64,000 bases of DNA from Rubrivivax sp. SCN 71-131 (GTDB lineage: Bacteria > Pseudomonadota > Gammaproteobacteria > Burkholderiales > Burkholderiaceae_C), in NCBI GenBank assembly GCA_001724995.1, contig MEFD01000026.1, positions 22,452-86,451 of the forward strand, in the 5' to 3' direction. Positions 37,571-52,761 of this stretch are shown one piece after another (the stretch's first letter is position 1; every line of letters starts with the position of its first letter). The position numbers and the translations under genes are program-made. A model generated the notes under the pieces. That model was not told where the DNA came from and made no database searches. It saw only the letters and a program-made list of their open reading frames with translations.

Positions 37571-38449
37571 TCAGTTGAGGTACATGCCGAGGTAGCGGCG
37601 TCCGCGGCTGACGGTCTCGGCGTCGCCGCAGAGCTCGAACCACTCGACGAGCTGCAGCCGCGCCTTCTCGCGCCACTCGCCCTTGTCGCGCAGCACGATC
37701 TCGAGCAATTGCTCGAAGGCGGCGTCGAAGTCGCCTTCGAAGGCACGAATCGCCGCCAGCGCAAAGCGCGCCTCGAAGTCCCTGGCATTGGCGGCGATGC
37801 GCGCGGTCAGCGCCGCCGGGTCGCCCTCGGGCTTGTTGCGCGCCAGCTCGATGCGTTTGACCAGCGCCGCGTGACGCTCGTCGCGCGCGCCTTCGACGAC
37901 GCGGTCGAGCAGCGCCCGGGCGTCGTCCAGCGCGCCGCGCGCGATCACGCGCTCGGTCAGGTCCAGCGTCGCTTCGACATGGCCGGGCTGCATCGCCAGC
38001 GCCTGGCGCAGCAGCGCCTCGGCCAGCGCGGCGTCCGGGGCGGCGGCGGCCTGCTCGCGCAACTCGTCCACCGGGTCGGCGGGGGCCTTCAGGTGCTTGT
38101 CGAGGAAGGCGCGCACCTGGCCCTCGGGCAAGGCGCCGGTGAACTGGTCGACGAGCTGGCCGCCCATGATGAGGAAGACGTGCGGGATGCTGCGCAGCTG
38201 CAGCGCCTGCGCCACGCCCGGGCACTCGTCGCTGTTGAGCTTGGCGAGCACGAACTGGCCGCCGTAGTCCTGCACCAGCTTCTCGAGGATGGGCTTGAGG
38301 CTCTTGCACGGGCCGCACCACGGCGCCCAGCAGTCCAGCAGCACCGGCACCTGCAGCGAGCGCTCGATGACGGCAGTTTCGAAGTCGGCGTCGCTGACGT
38401 CGAAGGACAGCGCGGCGTCGGGGGCGGGAGCGGAAGAGGAATTCGGCAT
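37571..38449 (-). CDS. Thioredoxin-TPR protein, CnoX/YbbN-like co-chaperone
   Basis: A 292-residue protein: an N-terminal thioredoxin domain with active site WCGPC (Cys45, Cys48) and a C-terminal TPR domain (ALAEALLRQALAMQPGHVEA, AFEQLLEIVLRDKGEWREKA). This is the layout of CnoX (YbbN), a holdase that works with GroEL and DnaK. E. coli CnoX has lost the first cysteine, whereas both are kept here, so this protein may have true redox activity. The start at 38449 is chosen over an ATG 14 codons upstream. Confidence 0.88.
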   Translation of the reverse strand: MPNSSSAPAPDAALSFDVSDADFETAVIERSLQVPVLLDCWAPWCGPCKSLKPILEKLVQDYGGQFVLAKLNSDECPGVAQALQLRSIPHVFLIMGGQLVDQFTGALPEGQVRAFLDKHLKAPADPVDELREQAAAAPDAALAEALLRQALAMQPGHVEATLDLTERVIARGALDDARALLDRVVEGARDERHAALVKRIELARNKPEGDPAALTARIAANARDFEARFALAAIRAFEGDFDAAFEQLLEIVLRDKGEWREKARLQLVEWFELCGDAETVSRGRRYLGMYLN

Positions 38450-38516
38450 GGCGGGGACGCGATCGAGGCGGGGATGGCGGGAAGCGATCAACCGGCAAGC
38501 ATAGGCCAGGGCGCGC

Positions 38517-39791
38517 TCAAGGGTAGAGCCCGCGCTCCTCGCGCGCCAGCAGGATGCGCTCGCAGGCGACGGCGAAGGTCGCCGTGCGCAGCGAGATCTT
38601 GTGGCGGTCGGCGGTGTCCCAGATGTGCTTGAGGGCGTTCACCACGATCTTGTCCAGGCGCAGATTGATCTCGTCCTCGGTCCAGAAGAAGGAGCTGAAG
38701 TCCTGCACCCACTCGAAGTAGCTCACCGTCACGCCGCCGGCGTTGCAGATGACGTCGGGCACGACGAGGACGCCGCGCTCGGCCAGGATGTCGTCGGCAC
38801 TGGGCACCGTGGGGCCGTTGGCGCCTTCGAGCACCAGTCGCGCGCGTACGCGCCGCGCGCGCTCGGGGCGCAGCTGGCCTTCGAGCGCCGCGGGGATGAG
38901 GACGTCGCAGTCGACGCTCCAGAAGTCCTCGTCGTCCACCGCTTCCGCGCCCGCGAAGCCGGCGACGCCGCCGGTGCAGCGCACATGCGGGATCAGGTCG
39001 GCCAACTCCATCCCATTGGCGTTGGCAATGCTGCCGGTGTGGTCCTGTACGGCGACGATCTTCGCCCCCGCCTGGTGGAAGAGCTCGGCCGCCGCAGTGC
39101 CGACGTTGCCGAAGCCCTGCACCGCCACGCGCGCGCCTTCGAGCTGCAGCCCGATACGGCGCGCGGCCTCGCGCCCGGTGACGAAGACGCCGCGCCCGGT
39201 GGCCTTGACGCGGCCCAGGCTGCCGCCGAGGTGGATCGGCTTGCCCGTCACCACGCCGGTGGCGGTGGCGCCGGTGTTCATCGAGTACGTGTCCATCATC
39301 CACGCCATCACCTGCGCGTTGGTGTTCACGTCCGGGGCAGGAATGTCCTGGTTCGGGCCGATGACGATGCCGATCTCGCTCGTGTAGCGGCGCGTCAGCC
39401 GCTCCAGCTCCTTGATCGAGAGCTTCTTCGGATCGACGCGGATGCCGCCCTTGGCACCGCCATAGGGCAGGTTGACGGCGGCGTTCTTGATGCTCATCCA
39501 TGCCGACAGCGCCATCACCTCCTCCAGCGTGACGTCGGGGTGGTAGCGCACGCCGCCCTTGCCCGGTCCGCGCGTCAGGCTGTGCTGCACGCGATAGCCC
39601 TCGAAGTGCGCGATGCTGCCGTCGTCGAGCTCGATCGGCACGTCCACGATCAGCGCACGCTTGGGCCGTCGCAGCGTCTCCGCCCAGCGCGCCAGCGGGC
39701 CCAGATAGGGCAGCACGCGCTCGATCTGCCCCAGGTAGATGCCCCACGGGCTCTCGGCCGTCGGTTGGACATAGGACAGCGGTTCGTTCAT
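38517..39791 (-). CDS. Glutamate dehydrogenase (Glu/Leu/Phe/Val family)
   Basis: A 424-residue enzyme interconverting glutamate and 2-oxoglutarate plus ammonia. The catalytic region ([33 protein letters not shown]) and the NAD(P) fold ([21 protein letters not shown]) are intact. An AGGAGA ribosome site stands just before the ATG at 39791. The roughly 425-residue size fits the hexameric group common in betaproteobacteria; cofactor choice cannot be read with certainty. Divergent from proC, another glutamate-derived pathway. Confidence 0.94.
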   Translation of the reverse strand: MNEPLSYVQPTAESPWGIYLGQIERVLPYLGPLARWAETLRRPKRALIVDVPIELDDGSIAHFEGYRVQHSLTRGPGKGGVRYHPDVTLEEVMALSAWMSIKNAAVNLPYGGAKGGIRVDPKKLSIKELERLTRRYTSEIGIVIGPNQDIPAPDVNTNAQVMAWMMDTYSMNTGATATGVVTGKPIHLGGSLGRVKATGRGVFVTGREAARRIGLQLEGARVAVQGFGNVGTAAAELFHQAGAKIVAVQDHTGSIANANGMELADLIPHVRCTGGVAGFAGAEAVDDEDFWSVDCDVLIPAALEGQLRPERARRVRARLVLEGANGPTVPSADDILAERGVLVVPDVICNAGGVTVSYFEWVQDFSSFFWTEDEINLRLDKIVVNALKHIWDTADRHKISLRTATFAVACERILLAREERGLYP

Positions 39792-39894
39792 GTTCTCTCC
39801 TGAAGGCGCGCAGGGCGCCGGGCGCAGGCAAGCATAGCGCGAGGCGAACGCCTGCATCGCCTGCATCGACCTTGGCGCGCCTACACTGCCGCGC

Positions 39895-40704
39895 ATGACC
39901 GAACTAGGGATGATCGCCTTCATCGGCGGCGGCAACATGGCCAGCGCGCTCATCGGCGGGCTGCGCGAGGCAGGGCGGCCGGGCGCCTCGATCCACGTCG
40001 TCGAGCCGCTGGCCGCGCAGCGCGAGAAGCTCGTGCAGGCCTACGGCGTGCACGCCGTGGCCAGCGCTGGCGACGTCCTGCAGCAGGCCGGCACCGTGGT
40101 CTGGGCGGTGAAGCCGCAGGCCTTCGCCGAAGCGGCGGCGGCCTGCGCCGGCCGCACCGGGCACGCGCTGCAGGTCAGCGTCATGGCCGGGATCCTGACC
40201 GAGACGCTCGCCCGCGCCAGCGGCGGCGCGCGCGTCGTGCGTGCGATGCCCAACACGCCGGCGCTGATCGGCCAGGGCATCGCCGGCCTGTTCGCGCGGC
40301 CGCAGGTCGACGCCGGGGAGCGCGCCGAAGTCGAAGCGCTCTTCGCCCCCACCGGGCAGGTGCTGTGGTTCGCACGCGAGGCCGACCTCGATGCCGTCAC
40401 CGCGCTGTCGGGCTCGGGCCCGGCCTACATGTTCTACGTCATCGAGGCCATGATGCAGGCGGCCACCGAGATGGGCCTCTCGCCCGAGCAGGGCCGCCTG
40501 CTCGCCCAGGCGACGATGGCCGGCGCCGCGGCGCTGTCGGCGGCGTCGCCGCTGCAGCCGGGCGAACTGCGCGCGCAGGTCACCTCCAAGGGCGGCACCA
40601 CGCACGCGGCGATCACGGCGCTGGAGCAAAGCGGCGTCAAGGCGGCGATCGTCAAGGCCATCCACGCCGCGCGCGATCGCGCGGAGGAACTCGGGCGCGG
40701 GTAG
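39895..40704 (+). CDS. proC: Pyrroline-5-carboxylate reductase
   Basis: A 269-residue enzyme for the last step of proline synthesis. [17 protein letters not shown] (NADPH site), [17 protein letters not shown] and the C-terminal [15 protein letters not shown] and [11 protein letters not shown] motifs are complete. A TACACT hexamer (39882-39887) ends 7 nt before the ATG and there is no ribosome site, suggesting leaderless translation. Confidence 0.96.
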   Translation: MTELGMIAFIGGGNMASALIGGLREAGRPGASIHVVEPLAAQREKLVQAYGVHAVASAGDVLQQAGTVVWAVKPQAFAEAAAACAGRTGHALQVSVMAGILTETLARASGGARVVRAMPNTPALIGQGIAGLFARPQVDAGERAEVEALFAPTGQVLWFAREADLDAVTALSGSGPAYMFYVIEAMMQAATEMGLSPEQGRLLAQATMAGAAALSAASPLQPGELRAQVTSKGGTTHAAITALEQSGVKAAIVKAIHAARDRAEELGRG

Positions 40705-40821
40705 CCGGGGAACGTGCGCGCCGAGCGCATTGGCGCGCGTCGATGTGACGCTCATCACCGGCCTGGCGGCCCGGGTGTCCGCAGAATTTGCCCGTCTTTC
40801 GAACCGTCTCCGGAGAAGCCA

Positions 40822-41343
40822 GTGTTCCGCGCCGCACCTCTTCTCGTCATCCTCACGCTCGCCGCCTGCGGCGGCTCAGACGACCAGAACCTGACCGAGA
40901 AGCACTCCCTACAGTTGCAGGCCGAGGCCTGGGAGAACCGGATGCCTGCCGCTCTCCTGCCGGGACAGACCCCTTCCTGCACGCCGTTGATCGTCTGGTT
41001 CTCCATCCGCGCCGGCGAGGCGGGCTCCCCCGTCGACCTGCGCGCCCTCTCGGTCTCGCTGACCAAGCAAGGCGTCGTCGCTTGGGATCAACCCGTGTCG
41101 AGCAGCGAAACCGGCTGGACGACGCGCTGGACGACGGCCGAAGACTGGCTCAGCCTCGTCGGCAGCAGCGACGGCAACCCGCCCCCGGGCACCCGGGTCG
41201 AGCAGGTTTTTTCGGGCGTCGCGCGCGGCTGCACCACGCAGGTATTCGCCGAAGACGACGACCTGCTCGTGAAAGTCGCCATCGAGTCCAAGGGCGAAAG
41301 CGCATGGGTCGAATCCGCGCTGAAGCTCCAGGCCGCCTACTGA
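40822..41343 (+). CDS. Hypothetical lipoprotein
   Basis: A 173-residue protein of unknown family. I chose the GTG at 40822 because GGAGAAG lies 4 nt upstream and it opens directly into a lipoprotein signal (FRAAPLLVILTLAACGG, lipobox LAAC). The mature part has two Cys (in PSCTPLIVWF and ARGCTTQVF) that could form a disulphide, and several Trp. No catalytic motif is seen. Confidence 0.78.
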   Translation: MFRAAPLLVILTLAACGGSDDQNLTEKHSLQLQAEAWENRMPAALLPGQTPSCTPLIVWFSIRAGEAGSPVDLRALSVSLTKQGVVAWDQPVSSSETGWTTRWTTAEDWLSLVGSSDGNPPPGTRVEQVFSGVARGCTTQVFAEDDDLLVKVAIESKGESAWVESALKLQAAY

Positions 41344-41486
41344 AGTGCGGCCCACAAGCTCACGCGGAACACGCCCGAATCAGGGGCCGCGCCCCGGAGG
41401 CCGCCCCGGTGCGCGTGCCCGGCGGCATGCCACCCGCCTTGCTGCTCGAGCGCTTTGAGATCCGAAGGCAAGCCGACCTTCCCCTC

Positions 41487-41516
41487 TCGGCAGTCTCGGC
41501 AGGTGAGACTTAAAAT
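41487..41516 (+). promoter_or_regulatory. Candidate sigma-70 promoter of prfC
   Basis: TCGGCA (41487-41492) and TAAAAT (41511-41516) are 18 bp apart. TAAAAT is a strong -10 match standing out in GC-rich DNA, about 113 nt before the prfC ATG. The 288-bp gap between the lipoprotein gene and prfC otherwise shows no supportable gene. Confidence 0.45.
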
Positions 41517-41631
41517 CCACGAGGCGCGACCTGCATGATCGCGCGCTTGAGGAAGTGGCCGATGTGCACGAACGCTATGGGCAGCTTGCAGATCGCGTAC
41601 CTGGCTGTGCACATGACGGGGTTCTTGGGTG

Positions 41632-43262
<1,631 letters not shown>

Positions 43263-43266
<4 letters not shown>

Positions 43267-43445
43267 GCCGCAGCGCTTGGCCTCGCATTCTGGCAGGCCC
43301 GGTTCTGGTCGACAGCGGCCCGCTGATCGCGCTCTTCAACGCCGCCGCCCGGCTAAAGCTGCGCCACCTGCTCTCGATCGACGCCGACTTCGACGTCTAC
43401 CGCGATCGCGCCGGAAGGCCGCTGGTCAATCTGCTGCGGGGTTGA
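43263..43445 (+). pseudogene. Internally deleted PIN-domain (VapC-like) toxin remnant
   Basis: A 60-codon frame starting at a TTG that overlaps the prfC stop. Residues 14-24 (VLVDSGPLIALF region) match the first strand and acidic residue of PIN ribonucleases; residues 33-60 (LRHLLSIDADFDVYRDRAG) match the last part, with the final conserved Asp and the FxVYR motif. The roughly 80-90 residues normally between them, with two further catalytic acids, are missing, yet the frame is kept. Such a product could not be an active nuclease. No antitoxin gene is seen beside it. Confidence 0.75.
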
Positions 43446-43545
43446 TACGCCCCCATCGCCAAGCAAGGTGCCCCGCGGCACGATCGTCGGTGAGCGGCCG
43501 CGCCCGCAACGCTCATCGCCGCCCGACTGCCCATAATCCCGCCCC

Positions 43546-44454
43546 ATGACCGCCCAGGCCCTGCAGCCCTCGCGCCTGTCGCTGTACCTGAACCTGATCC
43601 GCTGGGACCGTCCCGCCGGTTGGCTGCTGCTGCTGTGGCCCACGCTCTCGGCGCTGTGGATCGCCGCCGACGGCTTCCCGGGCTGGCACCTGCTGGCGGT
43701 GTTCGTGCTCGGCACCATCGTGATGCGCAGCGCCGGCTGCTGCGTCAACGACGTCGCCGATCGCGACTTCGACCGTCACGTCAAGCGCACCGCGAACCGG
43801 CCGGTGACCGCCGGCACGCTGAGCGTGCGCCAGGCGCTGCAGTGCGGCGCGCTGCTGGCGCTGCTCGCCTTCGCGCTCGTGCTCAGCACCAACCCGCCGG
43901 CCATCCTGCTCTCCTTCGCGGCATTGGCGATCGCGCTCGTCTACCCCTATGCCAAGCGCGTGCTGGCGCTGCCGCAGGCGGTGCTGGGCGTGGCCTTCAG
44001 CTTCGGCATCCCGATGGCCTTCGCGGCGACGCTGGGTGGCACCTCCTGGTCGCTCGCAGCCGTCGCCGATGCCGTGCCGCCGCATGCCTGGGGCCTGCTG
44101 CTGGGCAATCTCTTCTGGGTGCTCGCCTACGACACCGAGTACGCGATGGTCGACCGCGACGACGACCTGAAGCTCGGCATGAAGACCTCGGCCATCACCT
44201 TCGGGCGCTTCGACGTCGCCGTGGTGATGCTCTGCTACGCGCTGCACTTCGCCATCTGGGGCGCGCTCGGCTGGCGCCTGGGCCTCGGGCGCCTCTACCT
44301 GCTGGGCGTGGCCGCCGGCGCCGCACAGGCGCTGTGGCACTACACACTGATCAAGGACCGCACGCGCGAAGGCTGCTTCACCGCCTTCCGCCGCAACCAC
44401 TGGGTCGGCTTTGCGCTCTTTGCCGGCGTCGCACTCGACCTGGCGTGGCGCTAG
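43546..44454 (+). CDS. ubiA: 4-hydroxybenzoate octaprenyltransferase
   Basis: A 302-residue membrane enzyme attaching the polyprenyl chain to 4-hydroxybenzoate in ubiquinone synthesis. Both Asp-rich motifs are present: NDVADRDFD and [12 protein letters not shown], with about eight to nine hydrophobic spans. A CATAAT hexamer ends 8 nt before the ATG and no ribosome site is visible, suggesting leaderless translation. Confidence 0.95.
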   Translation: MTAQALQPSRLSLYLNLIRWDRPAGWLLLLWPTLSALWIAADGFPGWHLLAVFVLGTIVMRSAGCCVNDVADRDFDRHVKRTANRPVTAGTLSVRQALQCGALLALLAFALVLSTNPPAILLSFAALAIALVYPYAKRVLALPQAVLGVAFSFGIPMAFAATLGGTSWSLAAVADAVPPHAWGLLLGNLFWVLAYDTEYAMVDRDDDLKLGMKTSAITFGRFDVAVVMLCYALHFAIWGALGWRLGLGRLYLLGVAAGAAQALWHYTLIKDRTREGCFTAFRRNHWVGFALFAGVALDLAWR

Positions 44455-44557
44455 CCTCCCCGTGGCCGCCATGCGCCCGCCGCGGCCTTGCGCCCCGCGC
44501 GGCGGCCAGCCGATGCGCTACGCTTCAGCGCGCAAGCATCGACTGACCCCCTACGTC

Positions 44558-45181
44558 ATGTACCTGCCCAGTGCCTTCGAGATCACCGACGCCGCGACGC
44601 TGCACGACTTCGTGCGCGAGCATGCGCTGGCCACCTGGGCCACCGTCGCCGACGGGCAGCCGCTGGTCAACCACATTCCCTTCATCCTGGATCCGCAGGC
44701 GGGCGCGCAGGGCACGCTGCTCGGCCACGTGGCGCGCGCCAACCCGGTGTGGCGGGCGCTTGCGCCCAGCGTGTTCGCGTTCCAGGGGCCTGACGCCTAC
44801 GTCTCGCCCTCGTGGTACCCGAGCAAGCGCGAGCATGGCAAGGCGGTGCCGACCTGGAACTACGCCGTCGTGCACGCGCATGGCACGCCCGAGCTCGTCG
44901 AGGATCGCGCCATGCTGCGCGCCATCCTCGAGCGCCAGACACGGGCCCATGAAGCCGGCCTGCCCGAGCCCTGGGCGGTGAGCGACGCGCCGCCCGATTA
45001 CCTCGAGCAGATGCTGGACGCCATCGTCGGTATCCGCGTCCCCGTGACACGCTGGCAGGGCAAGTTCAAGCTCAGCCAGAACCGCAGCGCCGCCGATCGC
45101 CAGGGCGTGATCCGGGGCCTGGGCCGGGCGCACCCGATGGCGCAGGCGATCGCCGGGGCGAACCCTGGCCGCGACGCCTGA
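44558..45181 (+). CDS. PaiB-type FMN-binding protein
   Basis: A 207-residue PaiB-family protein: YLPSAFEITDAATLHDFVREH at the start, AYVSPSWYPSKREHGKAVPTWNY in the middle, and the C-terminal KFKLSQNRSAADRQGV. Bacillus PaiB is named a transcriptional regulator, but the fold is a split-barrel flavin reductase; a redox role is at least as likely. The ATG at 44558 gives the family N-terminus. It runs toward oxyR, ending 43 bp from it. Confidence 0.9.
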   Translation: MYLPSAFEITDAATLHDFVREHALATWATVADGQPLVNHIPFILDPQAGAQGTLLGHVARANPVWRALAPSVFAFQGPDAYVSPSWYPSKREHGKAVPTWNYAVVHAHGTPELVEDRAMLRAILERQTRAHEAGLPEPWAVSDAPPDYLEQMLDAIVGIRVPVTRWQGKFKLSQNRSAADRQGVIRGLGRAHPMAQAIAGANPGRDA

Positions 45182-45224
45182 TCGACCGCCTCCGGCCACT
45201 GGCGGACGCCGCCGCGCGACCGGG

Positions 45225-46145
45225 CTACGACAGCCGCTTCACCCCCGTCAGCGGGCAGGCGTAGATGGCATTGCGCAGCGCGGCGATGGCCTCGTAGCGC
45301 GTGAAGGTTCGCCGCCACGCCAGCACCACGCGGCGCGTGGGCACCGGCTCGGCGAAGGGGATGTAGCGCAGATGCGGCTGCTCCTCCTTGGGCACGCTGA
45401 GCATCGGCACCACGGTCACGCCCATGCCCGAGGCGACCATGTACTTGATCGTCTCCAGCGAACTGCCCTCGAAGCTCTTGCGGATGCCCTCAGCGTCCGA
45501 CGAGAAGCGCGCGTACTCGGGGCAGACCTCGAGCACGTGGTCGCGGAAGCAGTGCCCGGTACCCAGCAGCAGCATGGTCTCGTTCTTCAGCTCCTCGGCG
45601 CTGACCGACGCGCGCTGGGCCAGCGGGTGCGCCGCCGGCACCGCGGCCATGAAGGGTTCGTCGTAGAGCGGCGCGACAGCCAGCCCGCTGTCGGGGAAGG
45701 GCACGGCCATGATGGCGCAGTCGAGCTCGCCGGTGCGCAGCATCTCCAGCAGCCGCGCGGTGAAGTTCTCCTGCAGCAGCAGCGGCATCTGCGGCACCTG
45801 CTCGATGGCGTTCTTCACCAGGTCGGGCAGCAGGTAGGGGCCGATGGTGTAGATCACGCCCAGGCGCAGCGGCCCGCGCACCGGGTCCTTGCCGCGCTTG
45901 GCGATCTCGCGGATCGCGGCCGCCTGCTCGATCACCTGCTGCGCCTGCCGCACGATCTCCTCGCCCAGCGGCGTCACCGAGACTTCGCTCGCGCCGCGCT
46001 CGAAGATCTTGACGTCGAGCTCCTCCTCGAGCTTTTTGATCGCCACGCTCAGCGTCGGTTGCGAGACGAAGCAGGCCTCCGCGGCGCGGCCGAAGTGCCG
46101 CTCGCGCGCCACGGCGACGATGTACTTCAGCTCGGTGAGCGTCAT
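45225..46145 (-). CDS. oxyR: Hydrogen-peroxide-sensing LysR regulator OxyR
   Basis: A 306-residue LysR-type protein. The HTH (LKYIVAVARERHFGRAAEAC ... QPTLSVAIKKLEEEL) is followed by the OxyR-specific redox pair Cys199 and Cys208 in GTGHCFRDHVLEVC, the same numbering as E. coli OxyR. Oxidation to a disulphide switches on peroxide-defence genes. It lies 31 bp behind recG on the same strand, an arrangement common in betaproteobacteria. Confidence 0.96.
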   Translation of the reverse strand: MTLTELKYIVAVARERHFGRAAEACFVSQPTLSVAIKKLEEELDVKIFERGASEVSVTPLGEEIVRQAQQVIEQAAAIREIAKRGKDPVRGPLRLGVIYTIGPYLLPDLVKNAIEQVPQMPLLLQENFTARLLEMLRTGELDCAIMAVPFPDSGLAVAPLYDEPFMAAVPAAHPLAQRASVSAEELKNETMLLLGTGHCFRDHVLEVCPEYARFSSDAEGIRKSFEGSSLETIKYMVASGMGVTVVPMLSVPKEEQPHLRYIPFAEPVPTRRVVLAWRRTFTRYEAIAALRNAIYACPLTGVKRLS

Positions 46146-46176
46146 GGGGGCATTGTGACCATGCCGCCGCGTTTCG

Positions 46177-50600
<4,424 letters not shown>

Positions 50601-50609
50601 GGGCGCAGC

Positions 50610-52751
50610 TCAGTTCAGGCTCGACGAGGGCGGCACCGTGCGCAGGTCCTGCGTCACGTGGCCGTCGGTGAGCGCGATGACGCGGGTGGCCGAGGCGATG
50701 GTCTCGGGACGGTGGGCGACGATCACGCGCGTGAGCGCGAGCTGCCGCACGGCCTGGTTGACGACGCGCTCGCGCTCGACGTCGAGCGCGCTCGTGGCCT
50801 CGTCCAGCAGCAGGATGCGCGGGCGCTTGTAGAGCGCACGGGCGAGCAGGATGCGCTGCTTCTGCCCGCCCGAGAGCGCCGTGCCGAGCTCGCCGATGAG
50901 CGTGTGGTAGCCCATCGGCATGGCCTCGATCTCCTCGTGCACCGCAGCCACGCGCGCGCAGTGCTCGATCCACGCGCGATCCGGGCGCGGGTCGAAGAAG
51001 CAGATGTTGTCGGCCACCGAACCGGAGAACAGCGGCTCGTCCTGCATCACGACGCCGACCATCTCGCGCCAGCGCTGCAGTCCCAGCCGCGGCAGCGGCA
51101 CGCCTTCGCGCCCGCCGATGCGCACCTGGCCCCCCGTCGGCTCGAGCACGCCGAGCATGATCTTCAGCAGCGTCGTCTTGCCGCAGCCCGAAGGGCCAGT
51201 GATGGCCACCGACTCGCCGGGCTCGATGCGCAGGCTGACGCGGCGCAGCACCTCGGGCTCGGTATCGGCGTAGCGAAAGCTCACGTCGACGAGCTCGATG
51301 CCCGCGGGCAGGTCGACCAGCGGCAGGCCGGCGCCCTGCTCACCCTCGGGCGGCTCGAGCACGATGTCGGCCAGACGCTCGCCCTGCAGGCGCAGCATGC
51401 GCAGCGCGACCCCCTTGTCGATGAGTCCGCTGACGCGCGTGGCGAACTGCTCCTTGTAGGCAAAGAAGGCGAACAGCATGCCCACCGAGAGCGAGCGCTC
51501 GAGCACCAGCAGCGCGCCGGCCCAGATCACCGCCACGCGCTCGAGGCCGAAGAGCGCGCGGTTGGCCAGCGACATCCACAGCTCCAGGCGCCGCATCGCG
51601 ATATCGGCGTTCATGGTGTCGGCCACGAGGCTGGCGAAGCGGTTGCGGCGGTCGACCTGCGCGCCGAAGAGCTTGATCGCCTGCACGCCGCGCAGCGATT
51701 CGAGGAAATGGCTGTTCTGCCGCGCCTCGTGGATCAGCTGCTCCTCGGTGGCCGCGCGCAAGGGGCGCATGAAGGCCCAGCGCAGCAGCCCGTAGGCGGC
51801 GACCGCGACCAGCGCGATCGCCGTCAGGCGCAGGCTGTAGAGCGCCATCATGGCCAGGGTCAGGACGACCAGGGCGCCGTCCAGCACGGCCTCGACGAAA
51901 CTCGTGGTGAGCGCCTTCTGGATCTGCTGCACGGCACCGAATCGCGACCAGATGTCGCCCAGGAAGCGCTTCTCGAACCAGGACACCGGCAGCCGCAGCA
52001 GGTGCGCGAAGACGTTGAGCAGCCACTGCAGGTTCAGCGTCGCCGACAGCACCAGCACCGCCCAGGCGCGCGCCGCCGCGGTCAGCACCTGGATCGCCAC
52101 CAGCAGCGCAAAGCCCACGCCCAGCGTCAGCAGCAGGTCGCGGTCGCCGCTGACCAGCACGTCGTCGACGACCCACTGCATGAAGAAGGGCGTCAGCAGC
52201 ACGAAGAGCTCGAGCGCCAGGGCCAGCAGCAGCACCTGCGCAAGCGCACGCTTGAGGCCGGCGACCGGCCCGAACAGGTCCCGCCAGCGCACCGGGCGGC
52301 GCTCCTGCCGCGGCTCGAAACCGGGCCCGGGCGCGAGTTCCAGCGCGACCCCGGTGAAGTGCGGCGAGAGCTCGGCGAGTTTCAGGCGCCGCTTCCCGTG
52401 CGCAGGGTCGTGGATCGTCGCGATGCCGCGCCGCACCGACACCAGGACGACGAAATGGTTCAGATCCCAGTGCAGGATGCAGGGCGTCTGCAGTTGCGCG
52501 AGCTCGTCGAGCTCGGCGCGCAGGGCGCGCGAACTCAGGCGCAGCGCGTCGGCCATGCGCACGAGGTCGACCATCGTCACGCCCTTGAGCGAGAGCGTGA
52601 AGCGCTGGCGCAGCGCCGCCAGGTCGGTCTGCAGGCCGTGGCTCGAGGCGATCATCGCCAGGCAGGCCAGGCCGCACTCGGCGGCCTCGGTCTGCAGCAT
52701 CACCGGCACCTGGCGCCGGCGCAGGCCCAGGTCGAGCGCGGCCGTGCTCAT
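50610..52751 (-). CDS. Peptidase-containing ABC transporter (C39 protease, double-glycine exporter)
   Basis: A 713-residue PCAT. The N-terminal C39 protease has the full set: Gln20, Cys26 (QTEAAECGLACLAM), His99 (DLNHFVVL) and Asp115 (HDPAHG). Six hydrophobic spans follow, then an ATPase domain with Walker A GPSGCGKTT near 513, signature LSGGQKQR and Walker B ILLLDEAT. Such proteins cut a leader after Gly-Gly and export the rest. It lies 10 bp behind the HlyD gene. The likely substrate is the 47-residue peptide encoded at 54206-54349. Confidence 0.94.
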   Translation of the reverse strand: MSTAALDLGLRRRQVPVMLQTEAAECGLACLAMIASSHGLQTDLAALRQRFTLSLKGVTMVDLVRMADALRLSSRALRAELDELAQLQTPCILHWDLNHFVVLVSVRRGIATIHDPAHGKRRLKLAELSPHFTGVALELAPGPGFEPRQERRPVRWRDLFGPVAGLKRALAQVLLLALALELFVLLTPFFMQWVVDDVLVSGDRDLLLTLGVGFALLVAIQVLTAAARAWAVLVLSATLNLQWLLNVFAHLLRLPVSWFEKRFLGDIWSRFGAVQQIQKALTTSFVEAVLDGALVVLTLAMMALYSLRLTAIALVAVAAYGLLRWAFMRPLRAATEEQLIHEARQNSHFLESLRGVQAIKLFGAQVDRRNRFASLVADTMNADIAMRRLELWMSLANRALFGLERVAVIWAGALLVLERSLSVGMLFAFFAYKEQFATRVSGLIDKGVALRMLRLQGERLADIVLEPPEGEQGAGLPLVDLPAGIELVDVSFRYADTEPEVLRRVSLRIEPGESVAITGPSGCGKTTLLKIMLGVLEPTGGQVRIGGREGVPLPRLGLQRWREMVGVVMQDEPLFSGSVADNICFFDPRPDRAWIEHCARVAAVHEEIEAMPMGYHTLIGELGTALSGGQKQRILLARALYKRPRILLLDEATSALDVERERVVNQAVRQLALTRVIVAHRPETIASATRVIALTDGHVTQDLRTVPPSSSLN

Positions 52752-52761
52752 CGGCGCCGCC

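Noticed and set aside
41499..41520. tRNA-Leu(UAA)-like anticodon arm (loop CTTAAAA with GTG(A)GA/TCCAC stem)
   Set aside because: The loop is right but the stem needs a bulge, and no T-arm (GTTCGA-like) or acceptor pairing exists at the correct distances. The TAAAAT is better read as a -10 element.
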